Part shown: positions 10,658 through 22,320 of the stretch, in pieces | How positions within the stretch are numbered: position 1 is the stretch's first letter | Layout: each line of letters opens with the position of its first letter | Assembly (NCBI RefSeq): GCF_900496995.4 | Contig: NC_044030.1 | Span: forward strand, 74,998,017-75,062,016 | DNA length: 64,000 nt | Direction: 5' to 3' | Source of the DNA: Aquila chrysaetos chrysaetos | Taxonomy: Eukaryota; Chordata; Aves; Accipitriformes; Accipitridae | Made by a program: the position numbers and the translations under genes | The notes under the pieces: model-generated | What the model saw: only the letters and a program-made list of their open reading frames with translations | Databases searched by the model: none | Told to the model about the DNA's origin: nothing

Positions 10658-10784
10658 ATGTCATGTGTGCCGCGGAGCCGGGCGGCACAGGTCTCCTTCT
10701 GGCTCCTCGTCCTTCACCTCCAAGCGCCCTGCCTGGGCAGGGCCCCGCCGGACGGCGGCTCGCTCTTCCCCGACGGGAGGCAAG
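10658..10784 (+). CDS. ADAMTS12: ADAMTS12 coding exon 1: signal peptide and start of prodomain
   Basis: ADAMTS12 is a secreted zinc metalloprotease of the extracellular matrix, of the ADAMTS7/12 subgroup. This exon encodes residues 1-42 plus one base of codon 43. A signal peptide is visible: basic residues near the N-terminus, then a hydrophobic core (VSFWLLVLHL) ending near residue 28. The exon finishes with FPDGRQ, matching the human FPDRRQ junction. The start is supported by A at -3 and by an in-frame TAG 48 bases upstream. The donor is G|GTCAGT at 10785. The intron is phase 1, and joining to exon 2 restores a GAG codon. The exon lies in a CpG island in divergent orientation to RXFP3. Confidence 0.9.
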
Positions 10785-13700
10785 GTCAGTGGCGGCGGCG
10801 GCGGCGGCGGGCGGGCTGGGGTGCGGGGAGTTGCCCGGGCACGGCGTGAGGCAGAGCGGATTGCCGCCGCCGCCTCCCCGCCGAGCAGCCTCGCCGCGGG
10901 TGTGCTTCCAGCCGGTCGAGTCGCGGCCCCTTGGCGCTGCTGGGGCAGGAGAGGCGGCCAGCCTCCCTGTTTCGGACCCCCCCGTCCCCGCCGTCCCCGG
11001 TTTGGCGTTCGTGTTACTGCCCGGGCTCTTGGGGGCACGAGCGGGCAGCGCAGCCCTCGGCGCCTCCGGGGACCGGCAGCTCCAGACTTCAAGGTTTTGC
11101 AGTGAGCGCACACAGCTGTAGCTGTGCCTTCCTTCCTGCTGCTTTTTGGAAGTCCCTGAGTTGCTCCGTATAGGTGAAGGTATCGCTAAGTCCTGCTTTT
11201 TGCTCATCTTCCTCGTTAAGAGGCAGCTCCCTAAGTACCAGAATCGTTTTGTGCTACTAAACGGAAAAAGTTTACTGTCCTGATTGTTTTTTTTTAAACA
11301 AGTGATCACTGCTGTACTGCAGCAGCACAAACTACAGGAGGATTGGTGTTACCAGGGTATGAAACCCACTGTGAATTATTCATATTCAGTGAGGATGGTG
11401 TATGAAAAGCGAGGCTTCATCTGCGGGAGGAGTCTCTAGATTAACTTCGTTCCCCCAGCTGGTACTGGCTGCACACCTCCCTGGGGGAGTGTAACTCAGG
11501 AATTTTATCCTCTTGCCTGTTTAAGGAAAACCAGAGAAGCAGTTCCCAAGAGAGAAAAATTATGATTAGCTGGAAGGCTCTGCCTGGTGGTAGAAGACCC
11601 AAAAGTGTCGGAGGAAATTTTGCTTCCTGAAAACCTTCCTGATGCAATCAACAGCTGTGGTGCTGTCAGTGGGAGAGCTTGACACAGAGGAGAAAATCTC
11701 CTGTGCCCCTCAGAGATCATGGAAAGGAAAAGCGGTTAAGTAAGCTGCCTGAAAAGTAAAGTTAGTTCTGGAGTTAGTTCCTGCTGGATTCATTTAAAGT
11801 GAATGCAAACAATCATTGCATTCCTCTGACTCCACATGGGACAGAACAGGGTTGGCTGTGTTAGCACGTAGTAGCTGTTTAATTGTCAGGCATTTGGAAA
11901 TAAATGTAGAATTAATTTAACTTTCTAGGCATGAAAAACCTAGGCTTTTCCAGGAGTTTGTAAATAGCTTTGTGTAAAGGGACAGCTCAAAACTTGGCTA
12001 ATTTTTTGCAGAGGAAGACTGAATGCAGTGCTAAGTGTGAAGGACTAAAATTTATATCTCACATAGCTGAAGTGACTGTTAAGTGTTGTGCTCCCTCCAC
12101 ATCCATGAGTAGTGTGGCAGATGGAAAAGTTAAGGATGCCGTTGCTGAATGTTGAAGGCCTGCTCCCTGCCACGGGGCTTCGGAGCTCGGGGTGTTTCCT
12201 GGGTACAGAGCCTTTCTTTGGCTCGGGAAGGCGCTTCATCCAGAGATGAGCAATGCTATTTCCTATCCCAAGGAATCATCTGAAAAGAAGCCAGAGGGTC
12301 TGAGGGGCAGATGTAGATGAACTACAAAGATGGAGATGAGACAATGGCAAATGATGACGTATCACAGTTTAAAGGAATCTTTCAGAAAACTTGCTACCTG
12401 TCGAAAAGAAGTTGTGCTTTTTCTGTCATGTGCGACAGACCGTGTATTTTTTTTCTCTTTAACCTAGTTTATTCACTTTGTGTACAGCCATTCTTAATAT
12501 AGGCAGTTCTCTGCTATGTGTGGTGAGTTTGAATCCACAGAGGAGCAGAACAGACAGCGGTGGTTTTGAGTATTATCAGATGTTTTTAGTGATGCAGAAT
12601 TAGGAGGGTCTGCAGGGAAGGTTTCTCCAACAATTTAAACAATTCTTGGACTCGTCAAACAAGTGTGAAGGGCCTGAACCTTGCTTGTCCTGTATGCCCA
12701 GGAGGGCCTGTGCAAACACCGTGATTGCAAGGCAAAGTACTGACTTGAACATGTGCTGCCAAGTGTGATGTTTTGGCCTTGCTTGCCGCACCGATGCAAG
12801 CTTACATGCTCAGACTGCAGTTGTGGAAAGACAGAGCATTCTCTGGAGCTACACAAGCCACCCAGGGAAGACTTCCCTTTCCTGGCCTATAAATCCTGAG
12901 CAGTGCCACTCGACAGGCAGGGATTCCCTGGAGTGGAGAGTATTCTAGGTGGCCAAGGAGGACACCATGACAAGCAAGCCCCAAGGCTTGTCAGTGGCAC
13001 TGGGATAGATTCCTTCCACTTAATGTTTGCTGGCACTAAGTTTTATAAGAACCTGTGGTGTTTTAATATGAATTATTACTTTAGGAAAATGGGGGCAGTC
13101 AGTGTTGAATAATACAACCCTTATTCTTGTGCAGTCTGAGTTGCATGTATTAAGTTATTCTGTTTGTTGTCTCTGCCTTCTAGTTGAGTGTTATTCTTTC
13201 CTAGAAAGGCAGAAAGGTATTACCAAAATTGTACTCCTGTCTTTGTTTTAGACTTTTCTCCAGCTAGAAAGGTCAAGTGGTATGTTAGGCTTAATGTGGA
13301 GCTCAGTAAATTGTTCTCTTATTGGTAGGATTGCCTTTGGTAACCTCTACCCAACAGTCTAGATGAAACGGATAATGATTACTTGCAGAAATATCTTTAG
13401 CCTCATCTTGTTAAACTTTGTTATGTTGTAATCTTACTCTCTCTGGTCTTTGGCAAACTTTTTAATAAATCATTTCTGCAGTTATATTACAGTACATTAT
13501 TATTGCAGCATAAATCTCCAGTGACTAGCATTCAGAAATGAGCACTTAAGGAGTGGGTGAAGTTAGACTTCTCTGCTTTGATAATCCTGTTGCCACCAGA
13601 TACTTAGGCATTATTTGCCCTTTTACTGATGATGATGTCCAATTTGCCTTAACCTCTACACACTAATTACTCTAGTGGTGAAATAAAAAACTTCCTTGAA

Positions 13701-15682
13701 TAGTTTGAAGTCCAAAACCGCAAGTCTTTGGTCTTGTACAGAGCTTAACAGTTAAGCCACAACAAATTAAGCTCAAGACATCAAGCAGAGGCAAATCGCA
13801 CAGTGACAGCAAATGAGTAAGTTTTCCTTCAGGCATTTAATTTGATTATTTCATGAGTTGTGCTGAAAACCATAGAAATGGGAGCCTGGTCTTGTAGCGT
13901 TTTCTGTTAGCCTGTCTTTGCTAGCACGGTAGGGGATGTGGGGACTACCCAGGAGTCTTATAATTCAACTTCTGCAGGTAAGCCATACTTTTGGCTGTTT
14001 CTCCTTTCTTCTCCCTGCCTATTTTTTGCTTCATTCTGGAGTGTGAGGAAGGGGGGACCTTGATTTAGCTTCAGCTGCTAAATTGTCAGGCAGCTGGTAC
14101 CTGTCTACAGGCAGTGTAAACTGCAGGCATGAAGGTGTGGACTGAGCTTTCAGTGTCTCACTCCCTGTCGTCCTTATGTGGACAAGGGCTGGAGATGTCT
14201 CTCAGAACTTGTGGTAGGTGTTAGTCTCCATGTTGTCAAGACCTGCCACTGTGGAGATCTAGAAGCCCACTGCTGTGGCTTGTCCTGCAAAGTCACAAAG
14301 TCATTGTAGGCTGGTGAGAAGGCTTGCGTACAAAGAAATCTGTTGTGTATGAGAATAAGCTTGCTTCTGAAATAACGATGCTCCAGAGGCAAGGCCAAGT
14401 CTCTCATCTAGTTTTATATATGTGCTGGGAAGTGGGGTTTTTGTGTGTTTTGGTTGGGTCTTTTTGAATTGGGAGTGTTTCTGTGCATGTGTCTCAGGGG
14501 TATATGGCCCGAGGAAGCATGAGTAGCCATGTCTCATGCTGCAGCTAATGAAGACAAAGGAGGTATGTTCCTCCCTGAAGGGGATGAATCCAGACAGCTG
14601 TCTGTCCAGGCATGACTTATCCTGTGTGGCTTTGAAGGTGCAGGCAGTGGAGAGTGAAGTGTCTGTAGAAGGATTGTCTTAGCAGTCCTAGGGAGGAGTA
14701 AATTGTTCTGGAAGTACCTGGAGCAGGTTAATTGCTTTGTTAACCAGCTTAATTAATGAATGAGGTGTAATCACTTCATGTATAAGTGGCTGAGACTTTG
14801 GGAATGAAGAACAGCCCTGGGGAAAGAGGAACTGGAATGACATGTATAGTCACAATTTCTTTTTGATTAAATAAGTTCAGACTGTGATTTTTTGGCCTGA
14901 AGTCAAGTATGCCAGCAGAAGATCTGGCCCGTAGGGACTGTGTTTTATGTGGATTTATGTTATTTGCTTGGGGCTTTTGAGTTTTATGCTAATTAAAAAA
15001 AAAAAATTGGGAACAGGTGTTGTTTGTTCTGTATCATAGCAGGAGCTAAGAATGCCAGCAATGCTGTCTTCCCTTGCTAGATCCTAACAAGTGATAAGAT
15101 GTCCAATCTTATCCTGGCTGGAACCCCTTATACAAAAGGGCATGGTTACTTCATTCCTCTTCAAACCCTTCTTTAAAATTTCATCCTCTTCTGCAACATC
15201 TGCTAAAGCTGATGCTACTGAGGTGCTATTGCTACAGCCTATCAAGCCAATTAGTAGCGTTCTCTTCACCCACGTCTATTTGTAAGGCTCTGTCTCCTAC
15301 TTCAGGTGGTCATCTTTCTGGACGTGTGAGGATGATCTCCTTGATCAGAGCATCATGTACTGGGGACCTAGAACAGAGAAGGTTCCCAGCTCTTGTGGGA
15401 GTGGGAAGGGGGGGGGTGTGTGTGACAGTCAATCTTTTATATGAATAGTGGCAAAATATTTTAAAAGAAGAATGTTTAGCTTCTAAATTGAGTGTTTTAA
15501 TGGGAGAGTAGAAAGCCCAAGTGAAGACTGTATTGCATGGTGGTCTGTGTGCTGCCTACCTTTGTGTTGGTAGGATGGTGTGGTGAATTGCAGTCACTTC
15601 TGAGTTTCCCTTTAAATCATGTGAGATCTGAACAGGCTAGCACTCACCCTAGTTTTGCTTCTTTTTTTCTCCTTCCTCTCAG
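10785..15682 (+). other. ADAMTS12 intron 1
   Basis: This is a 4.9-kb phase-1 intron with donor GTCAGT and acceptor CTCCTTCCTCTCAG, the acceptor preceded by a strong T-rich tract. It starts in the CpG island and becomes AT-rich after about 11100. No further coding exon, RNA gene or clear transposon is seen. Short homopolymers (poly-A near 14995-15006, nine G's near 15410) are the only simple-sequence features. Confidence 0.85.
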
Positions 15683-16044
15683 AGCAATTTATCAAGACGT
15701 TGCCAGAATACCACGTCGTTGATCCAGCACGAGTAGATGCAAGTGGGCATTTTCTTTCTTTTGATTTACACCATCACATCTCAAACACAAGGAAGAAGAG
15801 AGATCTCAGCAAAAAGGAAAATTTGGTATATTACAAAATTAACCACAAGGAGAAGGATCTGTTTTTTAACTTGACTGTCCACTTGGGATTTCTTTCCCAT
15901 AACTACGTAGTAGAAAGGAGACGTGGCAACCACACCAGTGCGAAGATTGCAACTCGCTCGGGAGTTCCGTGCCACTTCATTGGCACAGTGTTGCAGCCAG
16001 GTTCTGAGAGTGGGACAGCAGCGATCAGCACTTGCTATGGCCTG
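15683..16044 (+). CDS. ADAMTS12: ADAMTS12 coding exon 2: prodomain
   Basis: This 362-base exon encodes residues 43-163 of the propeptide (the reprolysin-family prodomain). It begins [13 protein letters not shown] and ends STCYGL. Conserved blocks shared with human ADAMTS12 include [17 protein letters not shown], a basic RKKRDL motif (residues 79-84) and [10 protein letters not shown]. Sequons occur at N105 and N125, and cysteines at 139 and 160. The acceptor is CTCTCAG|AG and the donor is CTG|GTAAGT at 16045, giving a phase-0 intron. ADAMTS7 is the closest alternative, but the sequence and the RXFP3 neighbour favour ADAMTS12. The metalloprotease, disintegrin, mucin-like and thrombospondin domains must lie beyond the window. 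Confidence 0.93.
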
Positions 16045-17775
16045 GTAAGTGATGTGACCTTTACTGGGGTTCTAGGCTAATTTTGGTGTCCTTAGAACTG
16101 AGCTAGATCATTGGTATATGAGTATGTCTGGTAAGAAACTGGATGAGCCATGTGATACCTTACTGACATAATGCTCTGAAAGAATCAGTTTAATACTATG
16201 GATGTCGTTTGGATTTTTGGAAGAGAGAATCAGAAGGTCAAAAGTTGATATTGAGGCCCCTTGTGGTTTGCTTTTTGCTACATTTTTTTTCTGGTGGTCT
16301 GGACTGAACATCTGTATCATTCATATGGCTTGAAGCCATCCAAATACCCAGTCATTGCACTGGTCCCATTAGTAGTTGGAGTGCCTTTGCTATGCATCTG
16401 GATATGAGGTTCTGTTTTAGTTTCCCCTAAAAGGAATGTAGCTCAGGTGCACCAAATCGCAAGTTGCAAAAACTGGGAGATGTGCTTCAGAACTGCACTG
16501 CAACTTCGGAAATAAATGGTAGGGTAGATGCAACCTTAGCTGGAGCTTTAAATTCAAACATGCACCTCTTCTAGGCATCCCTCATTCAAAAGAGCATTTG
16601 TAAGGCTGGAGCTTTTAGATGTCTCAATAGCTTGTGGTTCAGACTGAGACAAGGAGGTGGAAACCTTATTTTTGCTGTGCTTTGCTTTTTAGCACTACCA
16701 TAGCTTAGGTTTCTCTTTCTAGAGGATAAGGCTGAACTTGTCTTGTCAGGGTGGGAAAGAAGAGACAAACTGCCTGAATGTGAAGGGGATGCTGTAGGGA
16801 GCTGTGTAAAATGGCACATGTAATTTGTGAGAGGCAAAACGCAAAGGGTTTGTGGAGCGTGTGGGCAGAGGTGATGAAATGTATGCACTGTGCATGTGCT
16901 CTAGTGCCTTGATCCTTGAGTGACAGATGATAGTATCTGAAAGTGTGTAGAGCAGTACACTGATGCCTTTTGGCCAATACATCTCAGTCTGCAACAGGCT
17001 AGGGACTGATGTTTCATTCTTGAGCTGGACCTTAACACCAAGGTGAGTGTCTGTAAAGTACATCCTTTCCTGCCAACCCATCAATATTGAAGTGTGTTCC
17101 TTGCTGTTGAGCAGTATGAAGCTTTCAGAAGCTTTGGAAAATCAGTGGGTTACAGAAGTATCTTGGCAATGTACAAAAAGCAACATGAAGACTGCTGTGA
17201 TGTAGATCAACTGGGAAGCTTTGGAATCTTACACAAGTGCTTTTGGCATGTTGCCTGGAGAAACAGACCGTTGCTTGAAGTCGGAAGCTTCAGTCCCACA
17301 GACATGAAGATAGGGATTTTCTAAGTAATTATTCCAGTGGGGACCAACTTATCGAAACTTCCCTGAAACATGTTATGGTCATACAGGGTCAGTAAGGAAA
17401 AGGAGATATGATGATACAAGTAGTTCCTTTGGTTTGTCATGTGCTTTACCAGAATGTCTTTGCTAGTTTTCATTAGGATGAGAACTTGAAAATGAGGTGC
17501 TAGGTCTTCATTATGCCTTCTGAAGTATTTAGTCTGCAACAAGGATTAAGAACAAATACTCAAATTACATTTTAAATTCAGCTTGGTAATATTCTTCAAA
17601 GTGATTTTCATTTGGGTTACAAACTTTTTGAGGTTTACTTTGATTTGGAGGTTTTTGAAACAATGTTTGCTAGGATACACGCTTGGGGATTTGTTCTTTT
17701 TGACAAGACACTTGTATCAGAAAAATACTGTTCTGGTTTGGTATTCCCCCCTACCCCAAAATGAGACTTTGAAAA

Positions 17776-17822
17776 TATAGATAGAATCATAAATTAATTC
17801 AGGTTGAAAGTGACCTCTGGGG
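17776..17822 (-). mobile_element. CR1 LINE 3'-end fragment
   Basis: The plus strand reads AGATAGAATCATAAATTAAT followed by TCAGGTTGAAAGTGACCTCT, the reverse complement of the common avian CR1 3' terminus. It is short and diverged. The element may extend rightwards, but I cannot follow it with confidence. Confidence 0.55.
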
Positions 17823-19001
17823 AAAAACATGATGGTTTTGATGCAATGATTTTCAAAGTCCAGAAGTAACTGCCCTGAAGAGGTTGCAGTAAGAATTGAG
17901 TCTGAATCTCTTAATTCCTCTGAGTGCCACAAGCTGGGGAAAGGTGGTTTAGCTTGCCTTTCCCCTGAAAGTTTTCCAAAAGATCCAGTGTTACATGAAA
18001 ACATTTATTAATGAATAGTTTTGCCAGCATTGAGAAGTGCAGTCTGGTTTTCAGGATAAAAACCTGACATTTCTGAAACTGTTTGTGGCGGTCTGCTGCA
18101 TCCTGAGCTAATGGTAAATTATTTCCACCCTGGAGATCCCCAGTTTTTTGCACTTCAGCACCATGTCTGTTTCCTCTTTTTTCTTTTTTTCTATCTGGGA
18201 TGTGTTGTGTTTCTCCACTGAAAATAATTTTTCTATTTATTCTTCAGAGGGAGGGAAGGAGAACTGAGAATAGGTAAACACCATGGAATTAGAGCAACTT
18301 AGTGAAGTTACTAAAACCCTATCCTATGAGGAGAAATGGTAAGCTTGTTTACTGTAGGAGATTAATTCTAAACTACGTGATAAAAAGTTACACAAAACAG
18401 TGGATTGCACAGGGCGAGTTGTTAAGGCGGTTGAAAGGTGCCAGCTTCCCAAAATATGCTTTGGCAGCAGTGGCTCCTGCACAGGTTCTCACCTGTGACA
18501 GCCTGGGTCAGGACTGCACTCTGAGTGTGTGCTTTGGCAAATGGGTCCCAATAAAACTTAGCTTCTCAGCCCACCACTGCAAGCTGGCACAGTGCTGACG
18601 TGCTCAAGCCTCATAATCCAAGAGCTGGGAAAAAACAGTGTCTTAGCCTTCAAATACGGGGAAGATAGGTCCTTTCCTGATGCCAGTTTGGCTTGACAGC
18701 TCAGGTACGTTATAAAATAATAAACATATTGTGCTTTTTTTGTTGAGATGGTCTTTAATGGTCTTAATGAGGCGTGGTAATGAGTGACAGGAAAGCGTGT
18801 GATCCCTAAACTGCTAGTTTTTGGCTTTCTTAAGGATAGGAGCTGGTCAAAAAATTTATAATACTGGAAAACACTGATTTGGTTAAATAAATATGTTGTA
18901 CTGGAATATCCCTTTTGTTGATATTTTTAGTGGGAAATGGTTGAAATGTTATCTTGTAATTTTGTCCAAGTGAATTGCTTAAGAATATGTCATCTTTTGC
19001 A

Positions 19002-19023
19002 CCCCCCCCCCCCCCCCCCCCCC
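19002..19023. repeat. poly-C tract, 22 bp
   Basis: An uninterrupted C run is followed directly by nine A's. It lies in ADAMTS12 intron 2. No transposon boundary is evident around it. Confidence 0.95.
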
Positions 19024-21776
19024 AAAAAAAAACCCAATTTGGCTTGAAGTGGGGAAAAAAAAGTCCTAGATATGCCTGTGGGAGGGGACTTCTAGTTTTA
19101 GTCCTCTTTCTGGAATGACTTCATCTCATGTGAAGTCTATTTGATTCATATTTGAAAGTTCCTGAATTTCCGGGATAATAGCAGTGTATAAGAACAAAAC
19201 AAAGATGTGTGGTGTAGATTTGTGTTCTGGCATAAAGATCACTCACACACAGCACTGGAAGTATAGAAAACCTAGAAATGGATCTTCATCTCCCTTGTGT
19301 TTTTACTTTGAAATAGATTCCTGCTTTCATTGGCATTACATGGGCATCACTCACATAACAAAGATACAACTCTTACTATTCGTTTTTATTTGTGACACTC
19401 TTCAGAATCAAATTTCTTCTGCATAAATCGAGTGGATGGTGCTGAGATGTGATTTTCAGAGGGGCACCTATTTGACTAAATCATATTGACAAATGATTGA
19501 AAACGAAAAGTGACACTTTTCAAAATGTGGGAAACAGCGCTTTGCCATCAGTGCTTTTCCAGGTTGACAGTATGTTGCTTTTTCAGCTAGAATGTCATCA
19601 TACTTAGGATTTGAAGCATTTCCTTAGCTGTTTTGAAAACAAAGTACGTTGATGTCTTACAAATTTCCTTTTCATATGTATTTATATGTTCCCAAATGGC
19701 CTGCAAGGGGAATAACAGAGTGACAGATTTGAGATATAAGAATGTGGTGGACAGTCATTGTATGACATTGTTCTTTTTTAAAAATGTAAGTATGTCTCTA
19801 TTTTCAGAAATATATATGGAAACAAATGGCTAGTTTCATAAAGGGATTTGGGCAGAATCGGACAAGAGGATAAAGAAGACAAACTAGCAGATAACTGGAG
19901 GAACTAAGTTGTAATTTCCAAATCCATTTTTTCTCTAACACTCTGTATATCTTTGTTTCCCTTTCATGCTACATAGGTCATGACCTTCTTAACAGGTTGA
20001 AGAACATGATGCTGTAAGCTCTGTCTCTTCTTCTCTGGGTTAGTTGTCTAGTTAAGTCTTTTGCACTGGTGGGTCTTGTAGAATAACGCATGAGACTGCA
20101 TTAACATGGGAATATCTGGGCAGACCTTGCTGTTTATTTTGGGTCACAGTTGGAGGAGGAAACCCCAGAGAGGAAGTCGCTACTGGAGCACCAGAAATGG
20201 ATCAAACTGTGGCACTTGGGAAGAGAGCAGACATGAAATCTCTTAGATACAGGAAAGTTTCCAAGAGAAAGGAAAGGGAGAAAATAGTTTTGGTTTTGTC
20301 TCTCTCAGTGGAAATAATATTTGGATTTGTCTTGGCAGGCTATTTAGGGCACACTTCCAGTAATGCTTTATGTTTCCAAAGTGCCTTTCCACAGGAGAGT
20401 ATAATGAACTTTTCCAAGTACCAATGCCTTAATTCTCAGTTGTGTGTTAGTCCTGAGATCCCCTGTGTCGCAGCAGTGGTGTCATCTTGTCCCCTCAGTA
20501 GGACTGGGAGGGAGCAAGGCTCAGTGAAGTTGAATGAATACCTTAGGTTTATGCACTGAGTCCTATAGAGCAGTGAAGTGGATGTTTCTCTGATAGTCTG
20601 TCCTCTTCATTAGGAACAAGGCCCTCCTTTATTCATCAGTAACACAGACACTGTTTATAGTATTTTTAGATGACAGAGCATCATTAAGGCTTTGTTTCCT
20701 TGACACTTGTTTACAGTGGAGACCTGTCAATCGACAGTTGCTTCTGGTAATATTTTTATCTTCAAAGGCTATGCAACCATCAGCATGGAAATGGCTGAAG
20801 AATAGAAGGACATTAGTATGGAAATTGAGAACGGTCTGTACACATGTACCTGGTAAGCTCCTGGCCATGCTGGGCCTTGCGTAGTAGCACTGTGGACAGA
20901 TTGTGCTTTGGCTGTCTCTAGCTGGTCAGAGGGTTGCCTCTGTCCTGACGGGCATCAGCGTTTACAAGAAGTGTTGTTGTTGTCTGCTGCCCAGGCAACA
21001 GCAATGCAGTACAAAGTCATGAAGCACTGTTTGTTTATTTACTCCCCCTCCCCAAATCCACCTACTGCAGAACACTGCTGTTTCTTAGCAGTGACAGACA
21101 TACACACTAAACCTCGTGGCTGCTCTGTACCCTGGCGATCTGTAGAAAACTTGGTCAAGTCTGCTGCTTGTGCCCAGGATTTTTTGAAAGGTTTCCCCCA
21201 CCTCAGTTCTTCCCTCTGTGCCCAGCTACAGTCAGGGCAGCCCTCTGTGAATGTTCAATTGGTGGCTGTATGACTGTTTCTCTTTAAATGGCAGCTGGTG
21301 AGAGATGCTCCAAGTGGGACCTCTCTGGGCAGATCTGTGTCTGCCCTGACATATGTGGCAAGTTTGTCACTGAAGAGTGGAATAGTGGCTGAATTCTGCT
21401 CGAATGTAACTGTTCTCCTTATTGCAGGATATCACCATTATATGAAGCCTAAGAATGAGTTCTGGTACTTACGCAGTGTCACCTATATTCTTACTCTGGT
21501 CCACCCAATGCACCATAAAATCCACCAATGGCATTTTATCTGTTGCACATATGCTTCAGTTTTGGAAAATTCAGCATGATCTCTGTTCTCCTGCTACATG
21601 CCAAGAAGCTTTTCTAGTTATGATCTGTCCCAGGTTGAACAGTTCTATGCAGGTACTGTAACAGTACTTCAGTGGTGGTGTGTGCTATGAAAGTGGTCTA
21701 ATACTGCTGTTTAGGCTTTCCTCTCCTGTGGATATGGAAAGCTTGCATCAGGATGTTGGACTACTCGGTATTTTCC

Positions 21777-22320
21777 TGTCGTGGTTTAACCCCAGCCAGC
21801 AACTAAGCACCACTCACTCCACCCCCCCACCCCGTGGGATGGGGGAGAAAATCGGGAAAAGAAGTAAAAATTGTGGGTTGAGATAAGAATGGTTTAATAG
21901 AACAGAAAAGAAGAAACTAATAATGATAATGATAACACTAATAAAACGACAACAGCAATAATAAAAGGATTGGAATGTACAAATGATGCACAGTGCAATT
22001 GCTCACCACCTGCTGATCGACACCCAGTTAGTCCCTGAGCAGTGATTCCTCACCCCCACTCCCCCCAGTTTACACACTAGATGTGACGTCCCATGGTATG
22101 GCATACCCCGCTGGCCACTTTGGATGAGCTGCCCTGGCTGTGTCCTGTGCCAACTTCTTGTGCCCCTCCAGCTTTCTCGCTTGCTGGGCATGAGAAGCTG
22201 AAAAATCCTTGACTTCAGACTAAACACTACTTAGCAACAACTGAAAACATCAGTGTTACCAACATTCTTCTCATACTGAACTCAAAACATAGCACCTTAC
22301 CAGCTACTGAAACCAGGACA
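21777..22320 (+). mobile_element. solo LTR of an avian endogenous retrovirus (ERVL-type)
   Basis: This 544-bp element begins TGTCGTGGTTTAACCCCAG and ends GAAACCAGGACA, so it has TG...CA ends. A perfect 5-bp duplication, TTTCC, flanks it (21772-21776 and 22321-22325). Internal blocks match the common bird LTR type, including the AATAATGATAATGATAA region, the CAGTGCAATTGCTCACCACC block and the GGGCATGAGAAGCTGAAAAA block. No retroviral coding sequence adjoins it, which indicates a solo LTR left by recombination between the two LTRs. A 5-bp duplication and the sequence type suggest the ERVL class. The orientation follows the repeat consensus as I remember it. Confidence 0.85.

Larger units (their letters stand above)
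9660..11070. promoter_or_regulatory. CpG island and promoter region of ADAMTS12
   Basis: This is a GC- and CpG-rich block that spans the presumed promoter, the leader, coding exon 1 and the start of intron 1. No clear TATA box was seen, so dispersed initiation is likely. It contains a perfect 52-bp tandem duplication (9932-10035) and a 16-G run (10338-10353). The boundaries are approximate. Confidence 0.75.

Noticed and set aside
10041..11105. 354-codon plus-strand and similar minus-strand open frames around ADAMTS12 exon 1
   Set aside because: Same cause: CpG-island composition. They overlap the real first exon in other frames, cross its splice donor and resemble no protein.
21173..21230. 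Possible ADAMTS12 exon 3 after CCCAG|GATTTTTTGAA
   Set aside because: The first few residues resemble GFF, but the sequence then diverges completely from the conserved HGDFFIEP block and there is no matching donor.
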